Counted from the stretch's first letter, positions 1 to 5,696 are shown. The stretch is DNA of 5,696 nt from Micavibrio sp. (GCA_027051315.1 JALTZE010000047.1:1-5696), one strand, 5' to 3'. Program-made: numbers and translations. Notes: generated by a model not told the origin, from the letters alone.

Positions 1-770
1 GTAATAAAATACAAAACAAACCAAAACAAAAAAGAGAATCGTTAAAGATAAATCTATTTGGTGTACATGCCGTAACTCAAGCATGGCTTAATCCTCAAAG
101 AAGTATAAATAATCTTTATCTTACTAAAAATGCCTATGATGCTTTTAAAAATATTATTATAAAATCATCAAAAAATGGTCTTAAAAGACCAGAGCCTGTT
201 ATAATCAGCAAAGAAATTCTTGATAATTCTTTACCACAAGGTTCTGTTCATCAAGGTATAGCCATAAATGCAGGCCCCTTGCCTGAATATGATGTAAATG
301 ACATAGTAAACGCAAAAAGCAATTCAACAAAAGAAATTATATTGATATTAGATCAAGTAACAGACCCTCATAATGTCGGCGCAATTATAAGGTCGGCCTG
401 TGCACTGGGAGCAAAAGGTATAATAATGCAAAAAAAACATGCACCAGAGCTAAAAACCATATTAGCAAAAACAGCATGCGGAGCTATAGAACATATAAAA
501 TTAGCAAATGAAATAAATCTCTCAAGAACAATAAATAAGCTAAAAGAATGTGGGTATATGGTTATAGGGCTAGATGAACGAGGAGAAAAAAATATAGGGG
601 AAATAGACAAACCCGAGAAAATAGCTCTTATATTAGGAGCAGAAGGAGCAGGAATAAGACATTTGTTAAAAGAAAAATGTGATATTTTGGCAAAACTACC
701 TACTAAGCCACCGATTATGAGTTTAAATGTTTCCAATGCAGCAGCAATTAGTCTTTATGCTGTAATATAG
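1..770 (+). CDS. rlmB: 23S rRNA (guanosine-2'-O)-methyltransferase, SpoU/TrmH family, RlmB type; 5' end outside the window
   Basis: Probably methylates the 2'-OH of a conserved guanosine in the peptidyl-transferase loop of 23S rRNA (G2251 in E. coli), using S-adenosylmethionine. The frame is open from base 3, and 255 residues are visible before the TAG at 768-770. There is no ATG, GTG or TTG before an unlikely internal TTG at 279, so the true start lies left of the window. A basic K/Q/N-rich stretch (visible residues 1-17) leads into the N-terminal substrate-binding domain (F-G-V-H-A-V, W-L-N-P-x-R). The C-terminal SPOUT knot carries motif 1 (LDQVTDPHNVGAIIRSA, about 116-132, Asn124 and Arg130), motif 2 (LGAEGAGIRHLL, about 211-222) and motif 3 (SLNVSNAAAISLY, about 240-252). 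These loops bind AdoMet and form the catalytic site in the family. The N-terminal domain favours RlmB over the tRNA enzyme TrmH. Family is certain, exact target less so. Confidence 0.87.
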   Translation, partial: NKIQNKPKQKRESLKINLFGVHAVTQAWLNPQRSINNLYLTKNAYDAFKNIIIKSSKNGLKRPEPVIISKEILDNSLPQGSVHQGIAINAGPLPEYDVNDIVNAKSNSTKEIILILDQVTDPHNVGAIIRSACALGAKGIIMQKKHAPELKTILAKTACGAIEHIKLANEINLSRTINKLKECGYMVIGLDERGEKNIGEIDKPEKIALILGAEGAGIRHLLKEKCDILAKLPTKPPIMSLNVSNAAAISLYAVI

Positions 771-805
771 ATGAATAATTGCCTCAAGCCTCATAGATTA
801 CAGCA
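758..805 (+). other. inverted repeat spanning the rlmB stop codon
   Basis: TGCTGTAAT (758-766) is the exact reverse complement of ATTACAGCA (797-805), giving a 9-bp stem with a 30-base loop. An additional ATGA/TCAT pairing (771-774 with 791-794) is possible inside the loop. The right arm is followed by AAAATTAA and not by a T run, so this is not a canonical intrinsic terminator. It could still protect the rlmB mRNA 3' end or be a weak termination site. No better terminator is visible between rlmB and the next promoter. Confidence 0.35.
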
Positions 806-830
806 AAAATTAACTACAGAATACAAAAAT

Positions 831-860
831 TTGCATAATTTAAATAAAATGCGATATAAT
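831..860 (+). promoter_or_regulatory. sigma70-type promoter for the exported-protein gene
   Basis: A perfect -10 hexamer TATAAT lies at 855-860. TTGCAT at 831-836 matches the -35 consensus TTGACA at four of six positions, and the spacer is 18 bases. Transcription would start near 867, about 30-50 bases ahead of the candidate start codons of the exported-protein gene. It also makes that gene independent of rlmB. The following lipoprotein gene could be co-transcribed through a 70-base gap. Confidence 0.65.
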
Positions 861-866
861 TAAGAT

Positions 867-884
867 ATCCGTAGAATAGTGGAA
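867..884 (+). repeat. short repeated box, copy 1 (ATCCGTA...TGGAA)
   Basis: ATCCGTAGAATAGTGGAA lies just after the TATAAT promoter, at the expected transcription start. A close relative, ATCCGTAATATGTGGAA, occurs at 2113-2129 in front of polA (14 of 17 aligned bases identical, one single-base gap). In copy 1 a TATAAT sits 6 bases upstream; in copy 2 TATAAC is immediately upstream. Two copies in intergenic DNA suggest a shared control element or a remnant repeat, but chance similarity in AT-rich DNA is not excluded. Confidence 0.3.
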
Positions 885-924
885 ATAGATATGGTGGAAT
901 GAAAGTGGGAAACAAAGATATGGT
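879..924 (+). repeat. partly duplicated translation-initiation region with a three-codon minigene
   Basis: GTGGAAATAGATATGGT (879-895) and GTGGGAAACAAAGATATGGT (905-924) look like two copies of one initiation segment: a purine-rich G block, a spacer, then ATGGT. The first ATG (891) opens a reading frame of only Met-Val-Glu before TGA at 900-902. That TGA overlaps another ATG at 899-901 (ATGA). The second copy's ATG (920) starts the exported protein directly at its signal peptide. The duplication makes the start of the downstream gene ambiguous (899 or 920). Confidence 0.45.
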
Positions 925-1666
925 TAAGATAAATAGATATACATTATTAGCTCTGGCAGGTACAGTTTTGCTCAGTTCAGGCTTTATAAAATTATCAGAG
1001 GCTGCTGGTTTAGAGTCAATAGGTTCATCGCTTGCATCATCAGCATCTTCAGTTGCAAGTTTTGCCGATAATGCATTAGGGCAAATTCAGGATTATACTT
1101 GTCAGGCCAGTGGTGCTAGTTCATTGTTAACAGGTTACGCAAAAGAGAAAGTTCTCGGCGCTGCTGGTGATGCAATGGGTGATTTTCGTTATTCATCACA
1201 AGTGATAAGAGAGCTGAGAAAAACAACGCCCAGTGTTAATGAATGTCATAATACTGAAAGAGGAAAGGCACTAAATTCTGCAATGATAATTAAGGAGAAA
1301 CTTTCATACCAAAAACGTTTGGAGTCATGGCAAAATAGAAAGGCCGTCTATAATGCAAGAGGAATTGCTTTTGATGAGGTTCCTCCTAAAGAACCAGGTG
1401 ATATGAGCACAACATTCGAAGATGATATTAGCTTTGAAGATGAGAGGGCAATGCTATCTGGAGATTCAGTAAATATAAAAGGAGAGCCGTCATGGAAAGG
1501 AAGAAAAGAAATGTGGATTAACCAACCTTCATGGGGTTCTGACCTTGCTAGTTCTCTTGTAGGTGATGGTATAAACAAAATAGCCTCAAGTGTAACTAAT
1601 GACCCTGCTACACAAAAACTAATACGTTCTAGTCTTGGTAATGGTGTTGATGCTGCGGTTAAGTAA
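899..1666 (+). CDS. hypothetical exported protein, unrecognised family
   Basis: I do not recognise this protein. From the ATG at 899 it has 255 residues; from the ATG at 920 (Met8) it has 248. Met8 gives a compact Sec signal peptide: basic V-K-I-N-R, hydrophobic core TLLALAGTVLL, and a likely cleavage after S-E-A at residues 33-35. GTGGGA (905-910) is a weak ribosome site for Met8, whereas GGTGGA abuts the 899 start with no spacing, so 920 is at least as likely. The mature protein opens with a Ser/Ala-rich stretch (36-60). It has two cysteines (Cys68, Cys116) that could form a periplasmic disulfide, then a charged helical centre (about 118-150) and an acidic, Trp-containing segment (about 159-212). 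The last 23 residues align without gaps to the C-terminal part of the next gene's lipoprotein (T-N-D-x-A-T...N-G), suggesting related or partner proteins. Own promoter upstream. Function unknown. Confidence 0.75.
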   Translation: MKVGNKDMVKINRYTLLALAGTVLLSSGFIKLSEAAGLESIGSSLASSASSVASFADNALGQIQDYTCQASGASSLLTGYAKEKVLGAAGDAMGDFRYSSQVIRELRKTTPSVNECHNTERGKALNSAMIIKEKLSYQKRLESWQNRKAVYNARGIAFDEVPPKEPGDMSTTFEDDISFEDERAMLSGDSVNIKGEPSWKGRKEMWINQPSWGSDLASSLVGDGINKIASSVTNDPATQKLIRSSLGNGVDAAVK

Positions 1667-1688
1667 TAATTTTAGGAAAACCAATATA

Positions 1689-1716
1689 AAGGAGTCAGCT
1701 ATCATTCTGGCTCCTT
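1689..1716 (+). terminator. 10-bp hairpin between the two envelope genes (weak terminator or processing site)
   Basis: AAGGAGTCAG (1689-1698) pairs with CTGGCTCCTT (1707-1716) around an 8-base loop, with one G-U wobble in the stem. The sequence after the stem is AAATTTACAG, so the T run expected of a strong intrinsic terminator is missing. It more likely lowers expression of the downstream lipoprotein gene or stabilises the upstream mRNA than fully separates the two genes. The stem ends 20 bases before the lipoprotein start codon and leaves its ribosome site free. Confidence 0.5.
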
Positions 1717-1724
1717 AAATTTAC

Positions 1725-1729
1725 AGGGA
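1725..1729 (+). promoter_or_regulatory. ribosome binding site of the lipoprotein gene
   Basis: AGGGA lies 7 bases before the ATG at 1737 and 16 bases before the alternative ATG at 1746. The spacing favours the first ATG, giving the 122-residue form that begins Met-Arg-Asn-Met-Lys. Confidence 0.6.
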
Positions 1730-1736
1730 AATAAAA

Positions 1737-2105
1737 ATGAGAAATATGAAACTAACATTATCTTTTTTAATTTCAACAACTGCACTCGGAGGTTGTGCAA
1801 GTTCTGATTTGTTAAATGACTATTCTAGACAAAAAGGAGTAAATACATTTGGTAGGGAATATACATTGGTTCACCCAAGCTCTACTGAATTAAAAATGCA
1901 AGAAAGAGCAAGAAAGGCGGGAGTTACAAATTCAAAATGTAAGCAATATGTAGGTGAGGCAACATTAACAGGAATTGCAGCAAATGTATTATCTATTGCA
2001 GTGGGTAAATCAACCAATGATGCTGCAACAAGAAGACTCCTAAATTCCGCTGGAAGAAATGGAATGAAATCAGCTAAAAAAGCCCTTAAGCCAGAATGTC
2101 CGTAA
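1737..2105 (+). CDS. hypothetical small lipoprotein
   Basis: A 122-residue protein of no family I recognise. It has a lipoprotein signal peptide: Arg2 and Lys5, hydrophobic LTLSFLISTTAL, then the lipobox L-G-G-C with Cys20 as the lipidated residue. The next residue is Ala, not Asp, so outer-membrane sorting by the Lol pathway is expected. After the anchor come a polar segment (22-60), two cysteines (Cys68 and Cys121) that could bond, and a small-residue helix about 73-90. Then comes T-N-D-A-A-T-R-R-L (93-101) through N-G (108-109) to A-K (113-114). Residues 93-115 align without gaps to residues 233-255 of the preceding exported protein, 11 of 23 identical. The tail is basic and ends P-E-C-P. 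Probably co-transcribed with, and functionally linked to, that neighbour. An intrinsic terminator follows. Lipoprotein status is well supported; function unknown. Confidence 0.8.
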   Translation: MRNMKLTLSFLISTTALGGCASSDLLNDYSRQKGVNTFGREYTLVHPSSTELKMQERARKAGVTNSKCKQYVGEATLTGIAANVLSIAVGKSTNDAATRRLLNSAGRNGMKSAKKALKPECP

Positions 2106-2112
2106 CTATAAC

Positions 2113-2129
2113 ATCCGTAATATGTGGAA
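2113..2129 (+). repeat. short repeated box, copy 2 (ATCCGTA...TGGAA)
   Basis: ATCCGTAATATGTGGAA resembles the box at 867-884 near the other promoter in the window. It begins 8 bases after the lipoprotein stop codon, and its last base is the first base of the palindrome at 2129-2147. TCCGTAA also occurs 15 bases earlier (2099-2105), but there it is the end of the lipoprotein coding sequence. Confidence 0.3.
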
Positions 2130-2152
2130 TAAATTTACTAAATTTATATAAG
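2125..2152 (+). promoter_or_regulatory. weak candidate promoter for polA
   Basis: TATAAG (2147-2152) matches the -10 consensus at five of six positions. The -35 match 16 bases upstream (TGGAAT, 2125-2130) is poor, three of six. Transcription from here would begin near 2158-2160, inside the loop of the terminator hairpin. polA transcripts would then lack the left arm and escape termination. The spacer is filled by the 19-base palindrome, so a bound regulator would occlude it. This placement is inference. Confidence 0.25.
2129..2147. promoter_or_regulatory. 19-base palindrome upstream of polA (possible operator)
   Basis: ATAAATTTA (2129-2137) and TAAATTTAT (2139-2147) are exact reverse complements around a single C at 2138. 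An odd-length palindrome of this size in an intergenic region is a typical shape for a dimeric regulator site. The low complexity of A/T sequence raises the chance that it is fortuitous, and no matching known consensus comes to mind. TATAAG (2147-2152), a candidate -10 for polA, overlaps its right end. Confidence 0.4.
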
Positions 2153-2181
2153 GGCTATTTTTTCAGCCCTTTTTCTTTATT
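2150..2181 (+). terminator. intrinsic terminator of the lipoprotein transcript
   Basis: AAGGGCT (2150-2156) pairs with AGCCCTT (2165-2171) around the loop ATTTTTTC. The stem is followed by a T-rich tail (2170-2181, TTTTTCTTTATT). It ends only about 10 bases before the polA start codon. A second AGCCCTT lies at 2081-2087, inside the end of the lipoprotein gene. It could pair with the same left arm in a competing fold. Confidence 0.75.
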
Positions 2182-2190
2182 CTGTGTTTT

Positions 2191-4959
2191 ATGAATAAAG
2201 AAAAAAAAGATGAAGTATTTTTAGTTGATGGTTCGGGGTTTATATTTCGTGCTTATCATGCATTACCACCTCTGACACGACCCTCTGATGGAACTCCTGT
2301 AGGCGCGGTGCTTGGTTTTACAAATATGCTGGTAAAGCTTCTGGCTGATTACCACGCACCTAGAATAGCTGTGATTTTTGACGCGGCACGTAAAAATTAT
2401 CGCAATGATATATATCCAGCTTACAAAGCAAATCGTGATGAAACACCCGAAGATTTGATACCGCAATTTCCTTTGATAAGAGAAGCGACAAAAGCTTTTG
2501 ATATTCCTGCACTGGAAATGGAGGGATATGAAGCAGATGACCTAATCGCAACTTATGTCAGACTTGCCAAAGAACAAAATATAGATGTTACTATAGTATC
2601 TTCGGATAAGGATTTAATGCAGCTTGTAGAAGATGGGGTTAGAATGCTTGACCCTATGAAAAATAGATTTATTGGAAAAGAGCAGGTAATAGATAAATTC
2701 GGTGTGCCTCCAGAAAAAGTTATAGATGTACAATCTTTGGCAGGGGATTCTATCGATAATATACCAGGAGTACCAGGAATAGGCATAAAAACAGCAGCTG
2801 GGCTTATCAATGAATATGGTGACCTTGATACATTATTGGAAAGAGCAGGAGAAATAAAACAACCAAAACGCAGGGAAAAATTAATAGAGAATGCGGAAAT
2901 GGCAAGAATTTCAAGGAAATTGGTAAGTTTAGATAGAAATGTTCCTGTAACCCTTCCTTTTTCTGAGATGGAAGCCCATAACCCTTCGGGGGACAAGCTA
3001 GTAGAATTTTTACAAGAACAAGGATTTAGGAGTGTTGCAACAAGACTTGGTCGAAATATTGCAATCCCTACAGCATCAAATCACAATAATGAAAATTCTA
3101 TAGAAAAATTTCCCTCGATATCAGAAAATAAATATAGTTTAATACAAGATGTAGAAACTTTAAAAAAATGGATTGATAAAGCATATAAAACGGGCATTCT
3201 TGTGATAGACACAGAAACTACCAGCCTAACACCAGCCAAAGCAAAAATGGTAGGAATATCTATCTCATCTCAATTGGGACAAGCAGCCTATATCCCTTTA
3301 GGACATATAGGAAAAGAAGCTGACCTTTTAGGTGACGCTTCAGATAATATAAAGCAAATAGACATAACAGAAGCTATAAGAATGCTAAAACCTATTCTTG
3401 AAGATGCATCTGTACTTAAAATAGGTCAAAATATTAAATATGATTGGCAAATACTTGCCAAATACGATATTGAAATGACGCCTATGGACGATACCATGCT
3501 TTTATCATATGTTCTTGATGGTACCTCCCATAGCCATAGCTTGGATAATCTGGCAAAGATGTATTTCAATCACCAGAATATTAAATATGAAGATATATGC
3601 GGTAAAGGAAAATCTCAAATCACCTTTGATAAGGTAACTTTAGAAAAAGCATTAGATTATGCCGCCGAAGATGCAGAAATAACCTTACGCCTATGGAAAA
3701 TACTAAAACCAAGACTTGCCAAAGAAAAAATGACCTCCGTCTATGAGAATATTGAACGCCCATTGATAGATGTAATAGCAAGAATGGAGCTAACAGGGGT
3801 AAATATAAATCCAATAGCTCTTAAAAATATGAGTGAGGAATTTAGCAAGAAATTGGCAATTCTAGAAGAAGAAATATACAAACTTGCAGGGCAAGAATTT
3901 AATATAGCCTCACCAAAACAAATTGGAGCAATATTATTTGATAATATGGGTATTGAAGGAGGAAAAAAAACAAAAAGCGGTGATTGGTCAACCGATGCAT
4001 CAACACTCGAAGATTTAGCAAGTAAAGGATATGATATAGTAGAAAAAATTCTGGAATGGAGGCAATTATCAAAGCTAAAATCCACATATACAGATGCATT
4101 GCTAGAACAAATAAACCCAAAAACAGGGCGAGTTCATACTTCTTATTCTATGGCTGCAACAGCAACAGGAAGGCTTTCTTCATCAGACCCTAATCTACAA
4201 AATATCCCAATAAGAACTGAAGAGGGCAGAAAAATAAGAACCGCCTTTATCGCAGATACAGGACATACAATTTTATCAGTCGATTATTCTCAAGTAGAGC
4301 TTCGCCTTATCTCTATCATGGCAAATATTCCAGCATTAAAAGAAGCCTTCAAAAATGGAATAGATATTCATAGTGCCACTGCTTCTTCTGTTTTCAATAT
4401 TGCTTTGGAAGACATAACACCAGAATTAAGAAGAAAAGCAAAAGCCATTAATTTTGGAATTATCTACGGAATTAGTGCATTTGGATTAGGAAAACAGCTC
4501 CATATCTCAAACAAAGAAGCAAAAGAATATATAGACTCTTATTTCAAAAAATTCCCTGAATTAAAAGAATTCATGGAAAAAGCAAAAGAAGAAGCCAAGA
4601 AAAATGGTTTTGTTCGCACGTTATACGGCAGAAAATGTACAATATCAGGAATAAATGAAAAAGGACCAAGAAAATCTTTTGCCGAACGTCAAGCTATAAA
4701 CGCCCCTGTTCAAGGAACTGCCGCCGATATAATGAAAATAGCTATGGCAAAAGTACCACAAGCATTAAAAGATGCAGGTCTTAAGGCAAAACAGCTAATG
4801 CAGGTACATGATGAATTGGTCTTTGAAGTACCAGATAATGAACTAGAAGCAACAAAAAAGATAGTTAAAGAAGTGATGGAAAATATATTTGACGGTAAAT
4901 CAGATGTCCCATTACTTGCAGAAGCAGGATATGGAAAAAACTGGGCAGAAGCACATTAA
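2191..4959 (+). CDS. polA: DNA polymerase I, complete and trifunctional
   Basis: Removes RNA primers from Okazaki fragments and fills gaps in replication and excision repair. At 922 residues it matches the usual full length. The 5'-nuclease domain (about 1-290) has VDGSGFIFRAYHALP (12-26, Asp13), YEADD (113-117), SSDKD (137-141) and a helix-hairpin-helix region with LAGDSIDNIPGVPGIG (183-198). The proofreading domain (about 310-510) keeps all its metal ligands: Asp340 and Glu342 (IDTETTSL), Asp418 (GQNIKYD), and Tyr490 with Asp494 (YAAED). The polymerase domain has motif A (DYSQVELR, Asp698), motif B (RRKAKAINFGIIYG, Arg747, Lys751, Phe755, Tyr759) and motif C (QVHDELVFEV, Asp874, Glu875). 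Phe755 is the position that in E. coli (Phe762) discriminates against dideoxynucleotides. The ATG at 2191 is the only start that keeps the conserved N-terminus. No Shine-Dalgarno sequence precedes it (TTCTGTGTTTT). It converges with the next gene, leaving a 16-base gap. Confidence 0.97.
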   Translation: MNKEKKDEVFLVDGSGFIFRAYHALPPLTRPSDGTPVGAVLGFTNMLVKLLADYHAPRIAVIFDAARKNYRNDIYPAYKANRDETPEDLIPQFPLIREATKAFDIPALEMEGYEADDLIATYVRLAKEQNIDVTIVSSDKDLMQLVEDGVRMLDPMKNRFIGKEQVIDKFGVPPEKVIDVQSLAGDSIDNIPGVPGIGIKTAAGLINEYGDLDTLLERAGEIKQPKRREKLIENAEMARISRKLVSLDRNVPVTLPFSEMEAHNPSGDKLVEFLQEQGFRSVATRLGRNIAIPTASNHNNENSIEKFPSISENKYSLIQDVETLKKWIDKAYKTGILVIDTETTSLTPAKAKMVGISISSQLGQAAYIPLGHIGKEADLLGDASDNIKQIDITEAIRMLKPILEDASVLKIGQNIKYDWQILAKYDIEMTPMDDTMLLSYVLDGTSHSHSLDNLAKMYFNHQNIKYEDICGKGKSQITFDKVTLEKALDYAAEDAEITLRLWKILKPRLAKEKMTSVYENIERPLIDVIARMELTGVNINPIALKNMSEEFSKKLAILEEEIYKLAGQEFNIASPKQIGAILFDNMGIEGGKKTKSGDWSTDASTLEDLASKGYDIVEKILEWRQLSKLKSTYTDALLEQINPKTGRVHTSYSMAATATGRLSSSDPNLQNIPIRTEEGRKIRTAFIADTGHTILSVDYSQVELRLISIMANIPALKEAFKNGIDIHSATASSVFNIALEDITPELRRKAKAINFGIIYGISAFGLGKQLHISNKEAKEYIDSYFKKFPELKEFMEKAKEEAKKNGFVRTLYGRKCTISGINEKGPRKSFAERQAINAPVQGTAADIMKIAMAKVPQALKDAGLKAKQLMQVHDELVFEVPDNELEATKKIVKEVMENIFDGKSDVPLLAEAGYGKNWAEAH

Positions 4960-4975
4960 GACGAAGATTCTTACC
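4960..4975. other. 16-base gap between convergent genes, no terminator seen
   Basis: The polA stop codon and the DUF1223 stop codon face each other across 16 bases (GACGAAGATTCTTACC). No stem with a T run is visible in either direction. Transcripts from the two sides probably overlap, or they end by a factor-dependent mechanism or at sites inside the opposing gene. Confidence 0.6.
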
Positions 4976-5696
4976 CTATTGATTTGATAAAATATATTCA
5001 CCCAAAGCTAATACAGAACCAGTATTATTATCTTGTGCCATAATAATAAATCCTGCATCACTTTTTATTGTCTTAACGGAAAAAGTAAAAATACTGGCAC
5101 TACCATCCCATTTTCCTATTTCTTCCATTTTTTCTATCATATTAATATATGATATTTGCTTTCCCTTATTACGTCCTTGCTTAATATTCATATCAATAGC
5201 TTTTGAATAAAGCATAAGGATTATAGATATATCCTGTTCTTCTGATAGCTTCCGTTCCTTTATTTTAAAATAAAAATCTCCATTTTCATTCTTATTTATA
5301 TTAATTCTTGATACATTCGATTTAGATGCTTCTATAACAGAATTTAATACATTGTCATATTCATAACCAACAACATTTCTAGTACCATTAATTATCATTT
5401 GAGGAGTATAATATATACCACTTCCCGTTATTTTCATATATTCCTTTTGCCTGCTTGTGCAAAATGGTTTAGATAAGCTATCGATAGTTTTACCATAATA
5501 ATCAACATGGCATGAAACACCATATATTCCAGTTTTTGTAATTAAATCTTTAAAAAAATTATCAGCATTAGGGCAAAAAACACAAGCCTGTGATGAGAAA
5601 AGCTCAATTATTACAGGAGATTCCCCCATTTCAGATTTTATATCTCTTTGTTCATAGAGCCATTCATATTGCTTTATCTCTTTTGCATATAAATTA
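4976..5696 (-). CDS. DUF1223 family thioredoxin-fold protein; N-terminus outside the window
   Basis: The reverse frame is open from the right edge to a TAG at 4976-4978. A Met at 5629-5627 could start a 217-residue protein. The 22 codons upstream are open, have no other start codon, and read like coding sequence. Family members usually begin with a signal peptide, so the real start probably lies beyond 5696. Numbered from that Met, DUF1223 hallmarks are I-I-E-L-F-S-S-Q-A (7-15), the redox-type Cys16-Val-Phe-Cys19 followed by P-N-A-D, C-H-V-D-Y-Y (40-45), S-R-Q (59-61) and Y-T-P-Q (74-77) with the cis-proline typical of thioredoxin folds. The usual W-D-Y-x-G-W-K-D segment is replaced by YYGKTIDSLSKPF, and two extra cysteines occur (40, 57). 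The C-terminal half (about 105-217) is likely the beta-rich domain of the family. Probably periplasmic; substrate and reaction unknown. Convergent with polA. Confidence 0.8.
   Translation of the reverse strand, partial: NLYAKEIKQYEWLYEQRDIKSEMGESPVIIELFSSQACVFCPNADNFFKDLITKTGIYGVSCHVDYYGKTIDSLSKPFCTSRQKEYMKITGSGIYYTPQMIINGTRNVVGYEYDNVLNSVIEASKSNVSRININKNENGDFYFKIKERKLSEEQDISIILMLYSKAIDMNIKQGRNKGKQISYINMIEKMEEIGKWDGSASIFTFSVKTIKSDAGFIIMAQDNNTGSVLALGEYILSNQ

Noticed and set aside
3..37. A/C-rich low-complexity stretch at the left edge as a repeat element
   Set aside because: It is in frame with rlmB and encodes a basic K/Q/N-rich N-terminal extension. No unit repeats regularly.
368..736. Reverse-strand open frame of 122 codons inside rlmB
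   Set aside because: It is fully opposite the conserved SPOUT domain and looks like an antisense artefact.
279..770. rlmB-like gene starting at the TTG at 279
   Set aside because: The same frame is open back to base 3 and encodes the N-terminal substrate-binding domain (G-V-H-A-V...N-P-x-R). The TTG at 279 is an internal leucine codon.
1348..1578. Reverse-strand open frame of 76 codons inside the exported-protein gene
   Set aside because: No ribosome site or promoter is seen. The plus-strand frame has a signal peptide, a promoter and a shared C-terminal motif, so it is the real gene.
899..2105. Envelope gene pair as a toxin-antitoxin, bacteriocin-lysis or type IV secretion component
   Set aside because: No diagnostic motif for any of these was found. 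Signal peptides and small size alone do not support such a call.
2263..4120. Several reverse-strand open frames of 63-147 codons inside polA
   Set aside because: They lie opposite strongly conserved polA sequence, lack recognisable motifs, and their composition is that of a shadow frame.
4976..5629. DUF1223 gene beginning at the Met at 5629
   Set aside because: The frame stays open to the window edge, and the family normally has a signal peptide before the E-L-F-S-S-Q segment, so a start outside the window is more likely.

Overview
The window is AT-rich bacterial DNA (about two thirds A+T by eye, with heavy use of AGA, ATA, TTA and AAA codons). It reads like an AT-biased alphaproteobacterium. 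The N-terminal domain of the RlmB homologue (G-V-H-A-V...W-L-N-P-x-R) resembles alphaproteobacterial forms, and DUF1223 proteins are common in that class. This assignment is inference; no rRNA or other phylogenetic marker is present to settle it.

Layout from left to right: (1) the 3' part of an rlmB-type 23S rRNA 2'-O-methyltransferase gene (+), cut by the left edge and ending at 770. (2) A 128-base intergenic region with a clear sigma70-type promoter (TTGCAT, 18 bases, TATAAT) and a partly duplicated translation-initiation region. (3) An unrecognised exported protein of 248-255 aa (+, 899-1666). (4) A 70-base gap with a 10-bp hairpin. (5) An unrecognised 122-aa lipoprotein (+, 1737-2105). 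(6) An 85-base gap with a 19-base near-perfect palindrome and an intrinsic terminator. (7) polA, a complete 922-aa DNA polymerase I (+, 2191-4959) with all three active sites intact. (8) A convergent DUF1223 thioredoxin-fold protein (-), cut by the right edge.

rlmB and polA are housekeeping genes for ribosome maturation and for DNA repair and replication. Between them sits a two-gene envelope cassette with its own promoter upstream and terminator downstream. The two envelope proteins look related: both end in a segment that aligns without gaps (11 identities in 23 positions), and both keep two cysteines outside the signal or lipid-anchor region. They probably act in the same place, the periplasm or outer membrane. 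This shared segment is the most interesting feature seen. The second is the compact region in front of polA, where the upstream terminator ends about 10 bases before the start codon and no Shine-Dalgarno sequence is visible. I saw no defence system, CRISPR array, insertion sequence, tRNA or rRNA.
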